The notes: generated from the sequence alone by a model not told the origin. Counted from the first letter of the stretch, positions 1-11,807 are shown. The stretch: 64,000 nucleotides of DNA from Stereum hirsutum FP-91666 SS1 (GCF_000264905.1 NW_006763146.1:1104535-1168534); one strand, 5' to 3'. Made by a program: numbers and translations.

Positions 1-672
1 TCTGGGTGTCTGAGTCATTTGATGGGTTAGAGACCGCATTTCTTACAATGGCGAGCGAACCTACCGTTATGAGAAATTACAGGACGATGTTTCTTGGGTA
101 CATTGGGGCTAGGTGAGCGTTTACGCTCCGAAGGCTCTCCATCTACAGCTTTCCGTTTCGTGGCACCAGCAGTCGCCACTTTAGTCGGACTAGGCTTTCG
201 CGGCGAAGTGATGAGTACTTCAACTTTCGAGCGTCGTTTGGGCGAGCTTTGAGGAGTTCGAGGCGGTTCCGTATCAGAGGGATAGCTTTCTGAGAGTCGG
301 GAGGGTGTATCTGAACGGTGTTCAGTAATTTATGATGCAGTGAGAAGGAAGCTGGAAATGAACAGAAGCTGAACTCGCACCTTTCCCTCGTTTCGTAGGT
401 GATATACGTGACGAAAGCACATTCTCTTCCGCATAATCTCCACCATCATGGAAGTTCGATGGGCCTGATATATTTCGGGGTTGGCTGACAGCTGTCCGCG
501 ATTTAGAGTTGGGTGACAATGGCACGACGACCTCAACATCCATCCGTGGTCGTTTGCGAGGGGTTGATACAGGGGATTGTCGAGGTTCTTCATCGCTAGA
601 ATCAGTCCCTGGTAATTCTGGAGTAAACTGTCGTTTGGCAGGCCTTCGGCGGTAGGTCACCCTGGCGCTCAT
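1..672 (-). CDS. Partial disordered basic protein, 5' part only (3' end outside window)
   Basis: The first three exons are visible: 381-672, 65-310 and 1-9. They are joined by introns 311-380 (GTGCGA...TTCAG) and 10-64 (GTAGGT...CTCAG), and the frame stays open across both. I start at the ATG at 672 (MSARVTYRRR). The visible ~182 residues are rich in Ser, Pro, Arg and Lys with repeated SP/TP sites and basic clusters (RKRPR, KRKR), as in disordered nuclear tails that are kinase targets. No folded domain appears before the window ends. The short basic N-terminus followed by SP/TP-rich sequence would fit an Eco1/Ctf7-type cohesion acetyltransferase, whose zinc finger would lie beyond base 1, but this is only a guess. 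It is divergent from the Bir1 gene, with 208 bp between the start codons, so the two probably share a promoter. Confidence 0.6.
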
Positions 673-880
673 GGTGGTGGTGGTCAATGTCAAGAGCGGT
701 CAAGACTGAAGTGGATTTAATTCCGTAAGCGGGGTAATTGTGACATAACGCGTTTGTCACACAACCGTAACAGATCTCCATGTTGAGCGTGACACCCATT
801 CTTGTTCTCGGACTTCGTGTGCTCGCGGCCTCAATTATCTCCGTCCATTTCCCCTCGATTTATCGTCTTCTGGAGAGGAT
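673..880. promoter_or_regulatory. Shared divergent promoter region
   Basis: These 208 bp separate the start codons of the minus-strand disordered protein and the plus-strand Bir1 gene. No clear TATA box is seen, so the region is inferred from gene geometry alone. Confidence 0.4.
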
Positions 881-3800
881 ATGGACGTCCTACAGGCGCG
901 TATAGACAGTTTCGGAAAATCAAAACGAGTCAAGCATGGCTCGTCAAAGCGCACGGTTACAGTCAAATGGCCTCACCCATCCTCCTTCATCGCCACACCT
1001 CACGCGCTCGCCGAAGCCGGTTTCTATTACAACCCATCACCAGACGATACGGACAACGTGGAATGCTTTCTATGCGGCAAACAACTTGGCGGCTGGGAGG
1101 AAGACGATGATCCATATCGATTACATTGGGAGAAGTGCAGAGACCACTGTCCGTGGGCAGTTGTGAGATGTGGCTTGATTGAGGATGTTGATAGGAAGGG
1201 AAAGTAAGTCTTATAATGCATTTGTTGATGACGTGTAACAGTTATTAATGCAACACCTCTTTGCGTGTTGACAACTTTCAGTTATCTTTTCAAAGACTCG
1301 TCGCGAGCCCCTCAGGGCAAGGTGATGGAGAAAGCGCGTCTCAGCACATTCCGAATCAATAATCCCTGGCCTCACGATTCCGCCAAAGGACACGGTGCTG
1401 CCTCTTTGAAGGTGCGTTTCTAAATTATTGCATTCCCCATACAATGCATATTGACAACGGCGGACGCGTAGATGGCGAGAGCAGGTTTCGTCTATGCTCC
1501 TCAACACTCTGGAGATGACACCGCCACCTGTCTATATTGTAACGTCTCTCTCAGTGGCTGGGAGCCCGGAGATGACCCTCTGTGAGTCTTCACACCTACT
1601 TCTCCGTCGAGAAACCCCATCCAGTCCTGTTCGGATCGCCACACGGCTTCACACTATAATGGCTCATCGTGCGGCGTCCGGTCTATAGTGAAGAGCACCG
1701 CAAACGAGAAGCCAGATCCGGCCTCCCATGTCCCTTCTTCTTCGACCAACCATCAAATCCCCTCGGCAAATCAACCTCCACCAAACCTCCCTCAACAACC
1801 GCCACCACCACAGCATCCAAGTCCCGCCCATCCACCAAACCGCCCTCTAACTCCCAGACACGCGCTAGATCGGTCTCGCGCAAAGTCCCAACACTTTCCG
1901 AAGACGAAGCCTCGGATGAGCTCGGGCCTGCACCTACATTAGATGAGTCTACTGCTACTACGGGGACGAAGAGAACAAGGAAGGCATCTGGTACCCTTAC
2001 CACTGCGAATCCTCTAAGCCAGAGTCAGAGTATGAGGAGGAGTGCACGTGGGAAACCGACGCCTGCGACGAGTGAGGACGAGGTGGATGGTGGTGCTAGT
2101 GGGAGTGATGCTGGTGCCGGCAGGGCGGCACTGAGCAAGAGCACGAGAGGTAAAGGGAAAGGGAAGGGAAAGGTAAAAGAGATGATTGCGGCGATTGAGG
2201 AAGAGGAGGATGATGAGGTAGTGGAGGTAGAACCGAAGGCCACCGCGAAGGGGAAGGGGAAAGCAAAGAAAGGCCGGGCCACGACAGCGAAGACGAGAAA
2301 CGTCGAGCTAGAAGAGGAGGAAGAAGAGCCGCATGCTGAGGTGACGGAGGTGAAACCAAAGAGAGGAAGGTCGAAGAAAGTGCCAGAGGTGGTGGAGACT
2401 AAAGTTGAGGAGGACGAGGTGGAGATACCGATACCAGAGCCGAAGAAGAAGAGAGGTAGACCGAAGAAGACCATGGAGCCCACGTACGTCGACGATGCCG
2501 TGCCGGAGGAACCACCGACCAAGTCGAAAGGTCGCAAGAAAGTCGAGGAGAGCGAACCTGAGGAAGAAGCAGAGCCAGAGCCAAAATCTCGCGCCGTACG
2601 GAAACAGAATTCGACAGTCAACCTCAAATCTAAGGTCAAACCCGTACCGCAACCGCCGCCACCACAGGATGAGGACGAGGACGAGGATATCGAGATGTTG
2701 ATTGAGGAGCCCGTAGAGCTTGAGCCGCCCCCTCCCAAGTCTAAGCGGACTACGAAGTCGAAGACGATCGCAAAAGTCCTATTACCAGAACCAGAGGATG
2801 CCATGGACGATGAATCTGATGTCGAAGCGCCCCCTCCTCGCAAAGTCAAACCAACGAAGCCTAAGGAGACAGCGCCGCTGATACCATTCCCTTCGATTCG
2901 AGATGAAGACGAGTCCCAGTCCGAGGTCGAAATTCCGTCCGCGAAGCTTGGTCAAAAGGATGTCAAGTCGAACGCACGTAGTCCTCCTCCTACTCTGGAA
3001 CCATCCGGATTTGATGACAACGAAGAGGTTGAGGAGTATGTTGCGCCACCGCCACTTCCAAAGCCGAAGGTCGAGAAGGCTCCCAAGACGAACGGCACAG
3101 TCAAAGCTCAAATAACCTCTCAACACTCTCAACAGTCTACTATCTCTGGTGAGCTCCCTTTGCTTTCCTTCCTTGTCCGTCATTCAACGATACTCACCAG
3201 GAAACTTTCCAGACGAGGACGATGCCATGGACGATGAGCCCCACGCTCCGTCACCACCTCCGCCCGTGAGGACCAAAAAGCCCTCTGGTGCCAGCGTCCC
3301 GGCCAAAAGACCGGCGCCTGACCCTGCCTCATCGTCCTCGCATACTCGTGCACCCGCACCACCCTCCGATGCCGAACGTTCTCGTCTCGATGTCCCGAGA
3401 CCATCTAAGTCATCCAAGCGTCCTGCTTCCCCGATGTCAAGACCGCGCTCGTCGTCCGAGTCTCAGACATACCATAGTCTTGGAGACGATATCCAAGATG
3501 ACATGGACATCGATCATGCTCCGCAACCTATTGAACCACAGACGAAGAAGAGAGCATCTGCGGCACCACAGCAGCAGGTGCCACAGAACCCTGCGTCGAG
3601 TTCTCGGATTATAGATACGCCCGTTGAAGATATTGAGCGACCACCGAAAGTCAAGTCAAAGAAGAGCGGGAAGTCGAAGGCAAAGCCGGAGTCTTCAGGA
3701 CGTCCACCTGCGTCGGTCGATCACCGAGCTCTGTCGAAAGACGAAGACATGGACGTTGATAGTGAGGCTCCTCCGCGTTCGAAGTCACGTCAAGACCGAG

Positions 3801-4243
3801 ACGAGTCGTCGAAGAAATCGAAGGCTTCACGACAGCCGAATGGCCATTCCGCAGATACGTCCCGCACTACCCAACCTCAACGCACCCTACCTCCGTCTCC
3901 CCCGCCAGAGGATGTTCAGCGACAACCTAGCGCCACCGCCACAAAACCCCACTCTGTTTCCGTTCCTCCTTCAACACCTCCTCGCCTAGTCCCCTCCTCT
4001 TCTCGCGACCATCCGAGCTCCCCAACTGTCGCGAACGGGAACTCTGACCCCTTCGACGTGGATATGGCGATAGCGTCGAGGGAAAAGGAGTTGACGGAGG
4101 AAGAGCGGGCGATGACGGTCGAGCAGTGGTTGAGGCATGAGATCGAGACGCAGTATGAGGACTTGAAGAGGGAGGGGGAGAGGCGGATTAGGGAGTTTAG
4201 GGAGCAGGCGGAAGAGAAGAGGAAGAGGATCGAGGCGCTGTAG
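881..4243 (+). CDS. bir1: Bir1/survivin-like chromosomal passenger protein with two BIR domains
   Basis: Exons 881-1203, 1282-1411, 1472-1581, 1689-3148 and 3213-4243 give an uninterrupted 1,017-residue protein. BIR1 (about residues 30-95) has the zinc ligands C62, C65 and H82 with C90 (or C86) in CFLCGKQLGGW...H...C. BIR2 spans about residues 125-200 across exons 2-4 and holds CLYCNVSLSGW, then H and GLPCPFF. About 780 residues of disordered Ser/Pro/Lys/Glu-rich sequence follow, with AT-hook-like KKRGRPKK motifs. The C-terminus is a charged helix (EQWLRHEIETQYEDLKREGE). Known family role: yeast Bir1 and animal survivin scaffold the Aurora B/INCENP complex at centromeres and the spindle midzone. 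Two BIR domains plus a long tail match fungal Bir1 rather than short animal survivin. The last acceptor is ambiguous in frame (3200 or 3212), which adds or removes four residues. Confidence 0.9.
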
Positions 4244-5068
4244 CTGTGAGCTTGCTTGTGGTCTGGGTGGTTTGGGCGGCTTTGTGTGTAGTTCCCTCGC
4301 TCTTCGTTTTTCTGTTGCCTCATTTTTCGCGACTATTGTTCGGTTATTTTTTTTTCTTCCACTTCTTACTGCATAACATTTGCTCCCTTGCTCCAGCTTC
4401 GACGGACCGGTTCATCTCGGACTTGTTGCATGAGAGCATAATCAACCACGCGGACATATACATACATACGTTAGAATTCTGATACCTGGCACTTGCATGT
4501 GCTGTGGTAGTCATTTCTTGTAGCACAATGTGATTTTATCTGCATTTTGAAGCGTTGACGTTCGTCACTCGTTCACCACACAAGTTTCAATCTCCAGGCG
4601 TTCAGTGTCGATGTGGATCCCTGAAGCCCAAGCTGTTGGGTTCGGTCTCTTCGAGTCCATCCTGAGGTATAGTATGCCATTGTGATATCGGTGTAAGTAG
4701 TATGTCCGCCAAAACGACGGGAAAAAACAAAGCAAAGCAGAGACAAATCCCGAAAAAAAAGAGTCCATAAGTATGTACGAAATCAGAGTCAGGGTCCGCT
4801 CGAATCGTAAATATGTATGCAGCGCTCGTGTGTACCTTGGCGTATGTAGTAACCACCAATCAGCACACGGATCGGAACGGCGACTCGTCATGAAACTAGA
4901 AACGAGCCGGGAGGATGATGGTAATGGTAAGTATGATGGGTAAGTTAGCGTGTGGGGAGGGGGTAATGATGTACTATGCCATGCTGCAGAACGGGAAAAC
5001 AGAAACGAGTCGACGACACAGAGAACTAGGTATCGGATCCACAAAAAAGCTCCATCCATTGAGGCGCT
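4244..5068. other. Intergenic, convergent 3' ends
   Basis: These 825 bp lie between the stop codons of bir1 (+) and the GPI-anchored protein gene (-). The region is T-rich just after 4,310 and holds several unrelated short ORFs. I see no gene, RNA or repeat and take it as two 3' UTRs. Confidence 0.6.
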
Positions 5069-6767
5069 TTACAGCAACAGGGCCGCAAAGCCCATCATCA
5101 CCGCACCCGCCACAGCGCCAACGACAGCCCTCGACGCACCCACCGCCACAGCCGCACTCGTACTCCCACTCGACGTCGAGCTCGACGTCGCCCCGGATAT
5201 CGTCCCCGTCGAGCTCCCGCTCTTACTCCCCGTCGCGCTCGCAGACCCAGACGCACTAGCAGAGCTCGAGCTGGGGGGTGCAGCGCTCTCGATAGCGGAG
5301 ACCTTGGTCCATGCAGCCGCGGCGTTCGCGGTGGTGTCGTTCTGGTTGTACGGGAGGTAGGAGACGGCACCGGTGGAGTCGAGTTGGACGATGGAGGAGA
5401 GGCCGCCGAAGTAGAATGCGGAGGCGTCTTTGGTGCTGGGCCCGGCGAGGACTTGGGTGGAGTTGGTTTCGACGTTGATGACGTAGGTTGCGGAACCGTC
5501 GTCGGGGATGAAGACGAATTCTTGTTGGACCTGGAGGGAAGGGTGTACGGTGAGTATGGATGTTCATATAAAGATAAGATGGTACAACGTACGCCGGACG
5601 CTTGGAAAAGGGAGGTGGCCTTTCCGTGGGTGGCGGGGAAGCTGTCGCCGCTGGATGCAGGGTACGACTGAGCCTCGGGTTGGAAGTAGGAGACTAATAA
5701 AATGAAGATATGAGTGAGAAGTTGACAACGAATTATTGAAGGAATACGGACAGTGAATGACGAAGATGTCGGCAGAGCCGGCGGAGACACCGGAGACATC
5801 AATGAAGTGGATATGGTTTTGGGCGAGGGCCATGACGGGGGCGTAGTCGCTTCCGTAAGGCGTAGCCTCGACGTCATTCCAGCTGAGAGCAGAGCCAGTA
5901 GCAGCAGTCAGAGAACTCATGTCGAGGTCGAATAGCTCGCCCTTCGACACGGCATCTAAAAATAGGATTCGAAGACGCGATCAGAATTATTGGGAAAACT
6001 TGAGGACGGAATGAGTTAAGGTCTGCGTACAGATGACATTGGTGTCGTGGTCAAGGACGGCTTGGAAGTTGGTGAAATCGAATGAACCGGCGGTGGTGGT
6101 CTGGGCAGACCACGATTTGGCGGTGGCGTCATAGATGTAGACGTCGGAAGGGTTGGACTTGTCGGCGTTCAGGAAGTAGATGGCGTTATAAAACTATAAT
6201 TCGTGTGGTCAAATTAATTGAACATTGGTATGGACAAGATATGACCTTACCTGGGAGAGGTAGCAGGTAGTGTTGGTACCGTCAAATGGACTAGAAAAAC
6301 ACGGTCTCGTCAGCCCGTAGTTGAAAATAGCACAGATGCAACCGAACAAGGTGCAGGTTAGGCGTGGCACGTCGAGCGAGGAATGCAGCGCGACATCGCG
6401 TCGACCCTTCCACTAAATCCTTGCTGACTCCCAAGGAAATCCAAAGTCCTCCGAAGGTAAAAGAAGAGCGTTCCTTGGACTACGCTGTGAAGAAACGGAA
6501 CTGCGGTACTTACGGACGTCCAGTAGCGGTGATGTCACTCGCAGTCCCTACAAATTCAACCTTCATGAGCACGAACAAGATGCTCAGAACAGAAAAATCC
6601 GACATACCGCTACCCCATTGATCCTGTGTACTAGCATCCCAGTCTTTCCCATCGAGACCGAACGCGAGAAGGTTCCAGTTAATGTCGAATGCCACACAAG
6701 CGGAAGCGCGCACAGCGGCGGGAGCGGCGGCAAAAAGAGTGGCGATGGTGAGCAAAGGCGCGAGCAT
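5069..6767 (-). CDS. Secreted GPI-anchored protein of unknown function
   Basis: Seven exons join in frame: 6608-6767, 6514-6547, 6251-6290, 6031-6193, 5752-5955, 5593-5693 and 5069-5530. They give 387 residues. The N-terminus (MLAPLLTIATLFAAAPAAVRA) is a signal peptide. The C-terminus is a Ser/Thr/Ala-rich linker followed by a hydrophobic Ala/Val/Gly tail ending GFAALLL, typical of a GPI-attachment signal. The ectodomain has spaced short hydrophobic strands, as in kelch-like or beta-propeller secreted proteins of mushrooms. I see no catalytic motif and assign no enzyme. It is probably tethered to the plasma membrane or wall. The tiny second and third exons (34 and 40 nt) are usual for these fungi. 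It is divergent from the membrane-protein gene at 7510. Confidence 0.8.
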
Positions 6768-7509
6768 ATTTAAAGAGATAATAGTTGGAAGAGGGTTGAG
6801 GGAGAAGAGAGTCCGTGGCAAAGAGTGTGGGCGTCGTGAGACGAGAAGTTCTGTTGTTTCCTGCTGGCTTCACTGCTTCTCCACGGTCATAGCAGCCCTT
6901 ATGTTTTCCTACGCTTCTGACCCTAAAAGCGAGCATTGTGGGTAGATTGCAACATCTTTGACGCAGACTAGGCTGAAAATGGGTATAATTGTCCACTAAA
7001 GTGTCCATCCTCCTGACGATTGCCTGACGACCTCCGTCACTCCGTGTTTGATCGTCAATTTCATTTTGATTCAGACCTTCTCCTCCGGCTTCTTTGAATC
7101 CCTTGTGGCGTACATCGAGTTCTTTCCACGGACCCTACAGCTAGCATTATTCGCGTCTCTTGAATGCTCCCCTATTATATAGCTTGGTGCCAGTTCTTGT
7201 TCCATAAAAAACAACTTAAACTCCGAACAGGTCCATGGGGATCTTCAATCTTGCTCTGATGGAACTTCATGAGAAAACCTAAACTAGGCCGCGTTTGACA
7301 GCGCCACAGCGCGCCGCTCCTCTTTGTACCGACGATATACTTAACTGGCGCAGGTAACCGTCAGCGCATCGGCCGCGTTTGCTCGCAACTGTGCTATATA
7401 ACTCGCCGGGCTACAAAAATGGATAGGCATCCCTCTTTCTGCCTTCACCAAGTTTCCCCGATCGTTCCACTGTTTATTCCCCGCTGGCGGCGAGTCCGAG
7501 TCCTTTATC
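6768..7509. promoter_or_regulatory. Divergent intergenic region with a TATA element
   Basis: These 742 bp lie between two divergent start codons (6767 on minus, 7510 on plus). A TATA-like CTATATAA at about 7393-7400 lies roughly 110 bp before the plus-strand ATG, a normal spacing for fungal TATA promoters. No ORF here has coding support. Confidence 0.45.
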
Positions 7510-9348
7510 ATGGCTGTTTCAATTGAAGATGCGGCATTATTATCCCTCTCTGTCGAGATGCTGATATACGGTATGCATCTGCATTCTCATCCATCCGTAT
7601 TGTCGAACCCACTCGAACATGTCATTATGGGCTTGCAGGAAGCCTTCTCACTTTGGAGGTATTCGTGATTAATACCCTCCTGGACAAACGAAAGAATGGG
7701 GGGAAACACGTTGGGGTCGCTCTTCTTCCCGTTGCTGTTCTCATGCTAGCGCTCGCCACAGGGGTACCTCGTCCTCGCATCTTGCAGAACTCTTCGGTAG
7801 ACTAATCATACTTTCGGTTCACCAACCTTCTGCTAGCATTTTGTTGTCGACGTCGTCAAAGCCATCAACACGTTCTCTGTGCTCAAATATCATGGACACG
7901 ACGCTGCATCGAAGTACTACCAGTCGCTCTCCGATCCTCTGTTTTTGGCCAAGAACTCCATATATCTGATTCAAACTTCACTCGGTGACGGAATTCTGGT
8001 CCGTGCCAGTCGTCATCTCTTCTTGTTCTCGTATCTTACGCCGTAAATGTATGTGTCAGCTTTGGCGATGCTATATTGTATGTGGCAAAAACTGGCGCGC
8101 CATCATCGTTCCCGTCTTGTCTATCCCGCCAACGATGAGTACGCCCATCCGTTATTTCTTTCTCGATATACGTTCTTCGGCTGACCTTGTGATCTATCAG
8201 TCGGTGGGACTATCTCTATTATTCAATGCAGTCTCGTTAAGAACCAAAACCCGAACGATGTCCCTCTGAACCCTGCGATCATCCTCAGCTACGTCTGCAC
8301 GCTCATCACCACCATATACTGCACATGCAAGTTTACTTCGTCCCTCTTCTTCCTTTCCCGCAACCACCCACTAATCAGACATTTGACCACAGCCGCCATC
8401 TCCTGGAACGTCTACAGAAGTAGCCGCATATCGCAGTCGAACCCCATCGCTGGCAGCCTCGCCTCGCGCGTCATCTTCGCCGTCGTCCAGAGCGGCGCTC
8501 TGTATACTTTCGGCATCCTTGCGTTCCTCGTCACTTACCTCGCAGGCACGCTCCTGCAATGCGTCCCGCTCGATAGTGTCACCCCTCTCGTCGTACGTCT
8601 CATTCTCATTCTTATTCTCACGACCTCTCGTTCCTTGTTTGGCACACCTGCGGTGTTTCATGTCAATGTGCAATCTGATGCGCCACTGCTCCCTTGCTAC
8701 AATCATCACTTAACATTGCCGCTCGACCTGTCAGTGTCATCTGAAGTTCGCATCTTTTGCCTGTGACTCCCGTGCTGATCCCTCGTTGATGCGTTCGCTC
8801 TGTCCATCTTTCCTTCCATTCCTGTCTCATACATCCCCGAATCTGAACCACGAATCAGAAAACATAAGCCACATCACTGACTCACTCATCATCCATCTCT
8901 ATCTAACACACAACAGGGCGTCACATTCTGCCTCATCATGATGCAGCTCCGAGCCCCTCGAAACGATCAATATGTGGTCAATAGCGACGGTCCGGTAAAG
9001 ACTATCCCCCGCACGACGACGCGGATATCGTTCGCTCCCCCGTCCCGAGGCACCTTTATGACTTCAACCATCACGTCTAGAGTCGCCCCGGTCATCAGTG
9101 AAGACAACGACGGTGTGGTGAGAGATGGAGATGAGGTGTATACGCTGGAGATTCCGAAGCAGGGGGACGTTTATAGAGCGAGTTCGGACACGGCTTGGAG
9201 CAGGGAGACATTGTCACGGGTAGCAACCAGTAGTGTGGGGAAGGAAGCGGCTAGCGTAAATGCCGAGAAAATAGAGGGGGAAAGTTTGGCTGTCAGAGAT
9301 GGCAGAGAAGAAGGAATAGTGGCGTACGAGCTGGGCGATTTAGCTTGA
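7510..9348 (+). CDS. Multi-pass (about 7-TM) membrane protein of an agaricomycete-type family
   Basis: Exons 7510-7570, 7639-7763, 7837-7998, 8060-8138, 8201-8326, 8393-8592 and 8917-9348 join in frame to 394 residues. Hydrophobic helices alternate with short loops through about residue 260. They include a segment around LWRCYIVCGKNW, a TM3/4 hallmark in many expanded mushroom seven-helix families. A hydrophilic cytoplasmic tail follows. No receptor signature is recognisable, so ligand and function are unknown. The fifth intron (8327-8392) starts with GCAAGT, making it a GC-AG intron, and the last intron is unusually long (324 nt). The junction at 8060 is less certain because relatives usually have a few residues before LWR. 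It starts at the first ATG downstream of a TATA element. Confidence 0.7.
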
Positions 9349-9573
9349 GTTGACAGGGTTGTTTATTGTTGTACTTTTTGTAAGGGTACGGAAATGTTCT
9401 GATCACAGGTAGTGTCCAGAGTCGTCGCCGGTTTCGTCTTGGGCGTTGAGATTTGGATAAGTAAAAATTATGATCATGACTCAGGCGTAGCGCGGCGATT
9501 CTAGTGGTTGTGTCTTATCCTTTGCATCAGCTTGCGTCCAAGATAACTGAAAATCCAAAGAGAGAGACCAACA

Positions 9574-9582
9574 GAAAAAAAA
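9574..9582 (-). terminator. Pol III T-run for tRNA-Arg
   Basis: Nine A residues on the plus strand read as T9 on the tRNA's strand, 30 nt beyond its 3' end. This is a usual RNA polymerase III stop signal. Confidence 0.7.
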
Positions 9583-9611
9583 CGAAGATATCCTCAGATA
9601 TATCCATGACG

Positions 9612-9694
9612 TGACCACCGCAGGGGTCGAACCTGCAATCTCCTGATAACACAGCAAGTCGTAGTCAGACGCGATGCCATTTCGCCAGGCGGCC
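9612..9694 (-). tRNA. tRNA-Arg(ACG) with an 11-nt intron
   Basis: On the minus strand a full cloverleaf folds. The acceptor GGCCGCC pairs with GGTGGTC (two G-U pairs). The D-stem is GCGA/TCGC, the anticodon stem TCTGA/TCAGG, and the T-arm GCAGG-TTCGACC-CCTGC. The anticodon loop reads CTACGA, then an 11-nt insert (CTTGCTGTGTT) directly after position 37, then A38. The insert sits at the canonical nuclear tRNA intron site. Without it the tRNA is 72 nt with anticodon ACG, which decodes CGN arginine codons after A34-to-inosine editing. The T-loop TTCGACC is a good B box. Confidence 0.93.
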
Positions 9695-9826
9695 ATGAAA
9701 ATGTTTCCTCAAACAATGTAGTGATTAATGATAACTGCATAGCACGAAAATACCCATAAATGCACGGGATTGTCTTCACATGGCCAACTCCGACTCGCTA
9801 CTTGCTCGCTACTATATGCAACTGCT

Positions 9827-11011
9827 ATGCCTCAGGAATTGAAAACCCCTCCGCTGTCGTTTGCGACCAGCCTCAATGATAACACTCTAGGCTCTCCTGG
9901 AGTTACACAGCATTCTCTACCCCTTGCATATCCTCTCCCACTCCCAATCTTGACCGGTGATGAACTTGCTGCCCATGTTTGGGACGAAGACGAGATCTGT
10001 CTACATACCGTTGGCTCGCTGCAAGGGATGGGCCCGCCCTCTATGGCGACGATCTTCGACATCCGCTTTCGTCGCTGGTACAAGATCATTTCTGACCGAG
10101 AACCACCTGATCTAGAAACCGAAAATGCGGATGAGATCTTGGAGGATCCTTACTGGCTTGACATCCTCCGCAAGAGCGGTCACCGTGGTCGCGATGACTT
10201 CAATGAGATACACGTCTCTCTCGACGAACAGATTTCCACCTATCGCTTGAACCCGATCGAGCGCAGTGGCATTCCAATTTATGGATTAGCACCGCCCCCG
10301 CCTGCCACATCCATCCCTACCGTCATCTACCACGAGCTTCGAAACAGGCAGTACCTCTTTCGGTCTACAGAGACGTGCACGTGGGGAGACCGGCAAGGCG
10401 TCGTGTTCAAGCAGATCATGATGGGTTGGGGAGAGGTTGCTCGATTTCACCGGGAGATCACGTTGCTTCGCTGTTTGCGCAAAAGCGAGCACTTTCTCCC
10501 CGTCCTGGCATATGTCGTGGATGAACACGGCCGTATGCGAGGTTTTCTTAGCCCATATGGAGGGAGATCTCTGGATAAATTATCGATGGTTCGGTGGTGG
10601 TACCTCCTGGGTGCGTTGGAAGGGTTGAGGGAGATCCATTCTATCCCCGTCGGTATGCTTGAGGCACCGTTGGGTCGCGAGGAAGGAGGTTTGGAGCATT
10701 CGGAGCATGCTGAGCATGGGGATATTTGTGCACGAAATATAGTGGTGGACGAGTGCGAAAAGGTACGGCTAATAGATGGGGGTAACAGGGTGCAGGATTA
10801 TCAGGGAGATCGGGTTGCGTTGGCGGAGATGGCGGAGGGGCTGAGGGATAAGGCAGAAACACAAGAAGATGCGGAGCGGATTGATCAGATAATTTGGTTG
10901 CTTCGGGGCAAGAGAACGCTCGATGATATTATTCGACACTTGCGCAATCCAGAGGTGCGTTCTTCTTTCTCTTCTATTTTCCTCTCGACTTCAATCACTA
11001 CTGTATTCTGA
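9827..11011 (+). CDS. Protein-kinase-like protein, possibly a pseudokinase
   Basis: An open frame from the ATG at 9827 gives 394 residues. The N-terminal ~180 residues have no recognised domain. The C-terminal half is kinase-like: a VVFK segment could hold the ATP-binding lysine, HGDICARN matches a catalytic loop (HxDxxxxN), and LIDGG occupies the DFG position. DGG in place of DFG and the absence of a clear glycine-rich loop make activity doubtful. Similar fungal kinase-fold proteins are numerous in mushroom genomes, many with unknown substrates. The 3' end may instead be spliced: GTGCGTTC at about 10955 and an acceptor near 11036 would replace the last residues with a short tail ending at about 11051. 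The frame also reads open upstream of 9827, but with no in-frame ATG. Confidence 0.65.
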   Translation: MPQELKTPPLSFATSLNDNTLGSPGVTQHSLPLAYPLPLPILTGDELAAHVWDEDEICLHTVGSLQGMGPPSMATIFDIRFRRWYKIISDREPPDLETENADEILEDPYWLDILRKSGHRGRDDFNEIHVSLDEQISTYRLNPIERSGIPIYGLAPPPPATSIPTVIYHELRNRQYLFRSTETCTWGDRQGVVFKQIMMGWGEVARFHREITLLRCLRKSEHFLPVLAYVVDEHGRMRGFLSPYGGRSLDKLSMVRWWYLLGALEGLREIHSIPVGMLEAPLGREEGGLEHSEHAEHGDICARNIVVDECEKVRLIDGGNRVQDYQGDRVALAEMAEGLRDKAETQEDAERIDQIIWLLRGKRTLDDIIRHLRNPEVRSSFSSIFLSTSITTVF

Positions 11012-11807
11012 AAGCTCATTGCTCAACTGGAGACAGCCGATTGATATATGACTAGAACAGCAGATAGTGCTTTGTGGCATGAAAAAAATTGTGTCGTGCT
11101 CCTGGTCAGTCTAGGAATTTTACAGTGTTGACTTGCCGCCGTTGAAGTAATCATTAATATATTGCTCAGCTGCCCTGAGAGCTGCATCTCGGCGAGACCG
11201 AAGGAAGAGAAACAGGGAGTCCACGGCCGAGAAAGTACTCAATTTCACTAGGGGGACTCGTCTGCGGGCAGTGGGTGGGGGTCCACATATAGACGTCAGT
11301 TGAGCGCTCGAAGGAAGGGGAAAAAAGGTTATTGAGAGTAAGGAGGCAGACACAGAACCGAGAAAATGGAGCGCCGTCAGTTCGGTACTGCCGTTACCCG
11401 GGTGCCATCTGCTTTTGTTTTCGGCGACCGCCTGCTCGGGCCACCACTCTTCTCCCACCATCAATCACCCTCCTACCCGGACCCCAAAATTCTAACAGTT
11501 TCGAAACTCATCATGATACCCGACGGTACCGTGAACACACTGAAGGGTGTAGAGAAGCATCGGGGCTCCATCATATTCCCCTTCGATTCTCACTGATATA
11601 GGATGTAGAGACTTTCCGTATGCTATGAAAGGATCCCTCACTTAAACCTCGAAGACGGGGGCGACTGGGCGATTCGACTTCGAGTGCCTTGAGCTTCCTT
11701 TTCACACTGAAAAGCTCCGTGACATTGAACATCGTACGACTCTATCAACGTGCGGCTTCAGTGCTTGTAGCAGCCGCGACGACATTCGTTCGTGATAACT
11801 TTCGCAG
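11012..11807. other. Intergenic, no supported gene
   Basis: This ~800 bp stretch holds several overlapping short ORFs on both strands. An intron-like pyrimidine tract on the minus strand (about 11265-11345) suggests a small spliced gene. However, the frames do not join on either side, and no start-to-stop model survives. Confidence 0.5.

Noticed and set aside
2025..2849. 274-codon minus-strand ORF inside bir1
   Set aside because: It is a low-complexity Ser-rich shadow of the Lys/Glu-rich coding strand of bir1.
9481..9696. Minus-strand ORF starting MAAWRNGIASDYD
   Set aside because: It is the tRNA-Arg gene read as protein.
11120..11600. Small spliced gene on the minus strand
   Set aside because: An intron-like acceptor is visible, but the flanking frames have incompatible phases or hit stops in every combination I tried.
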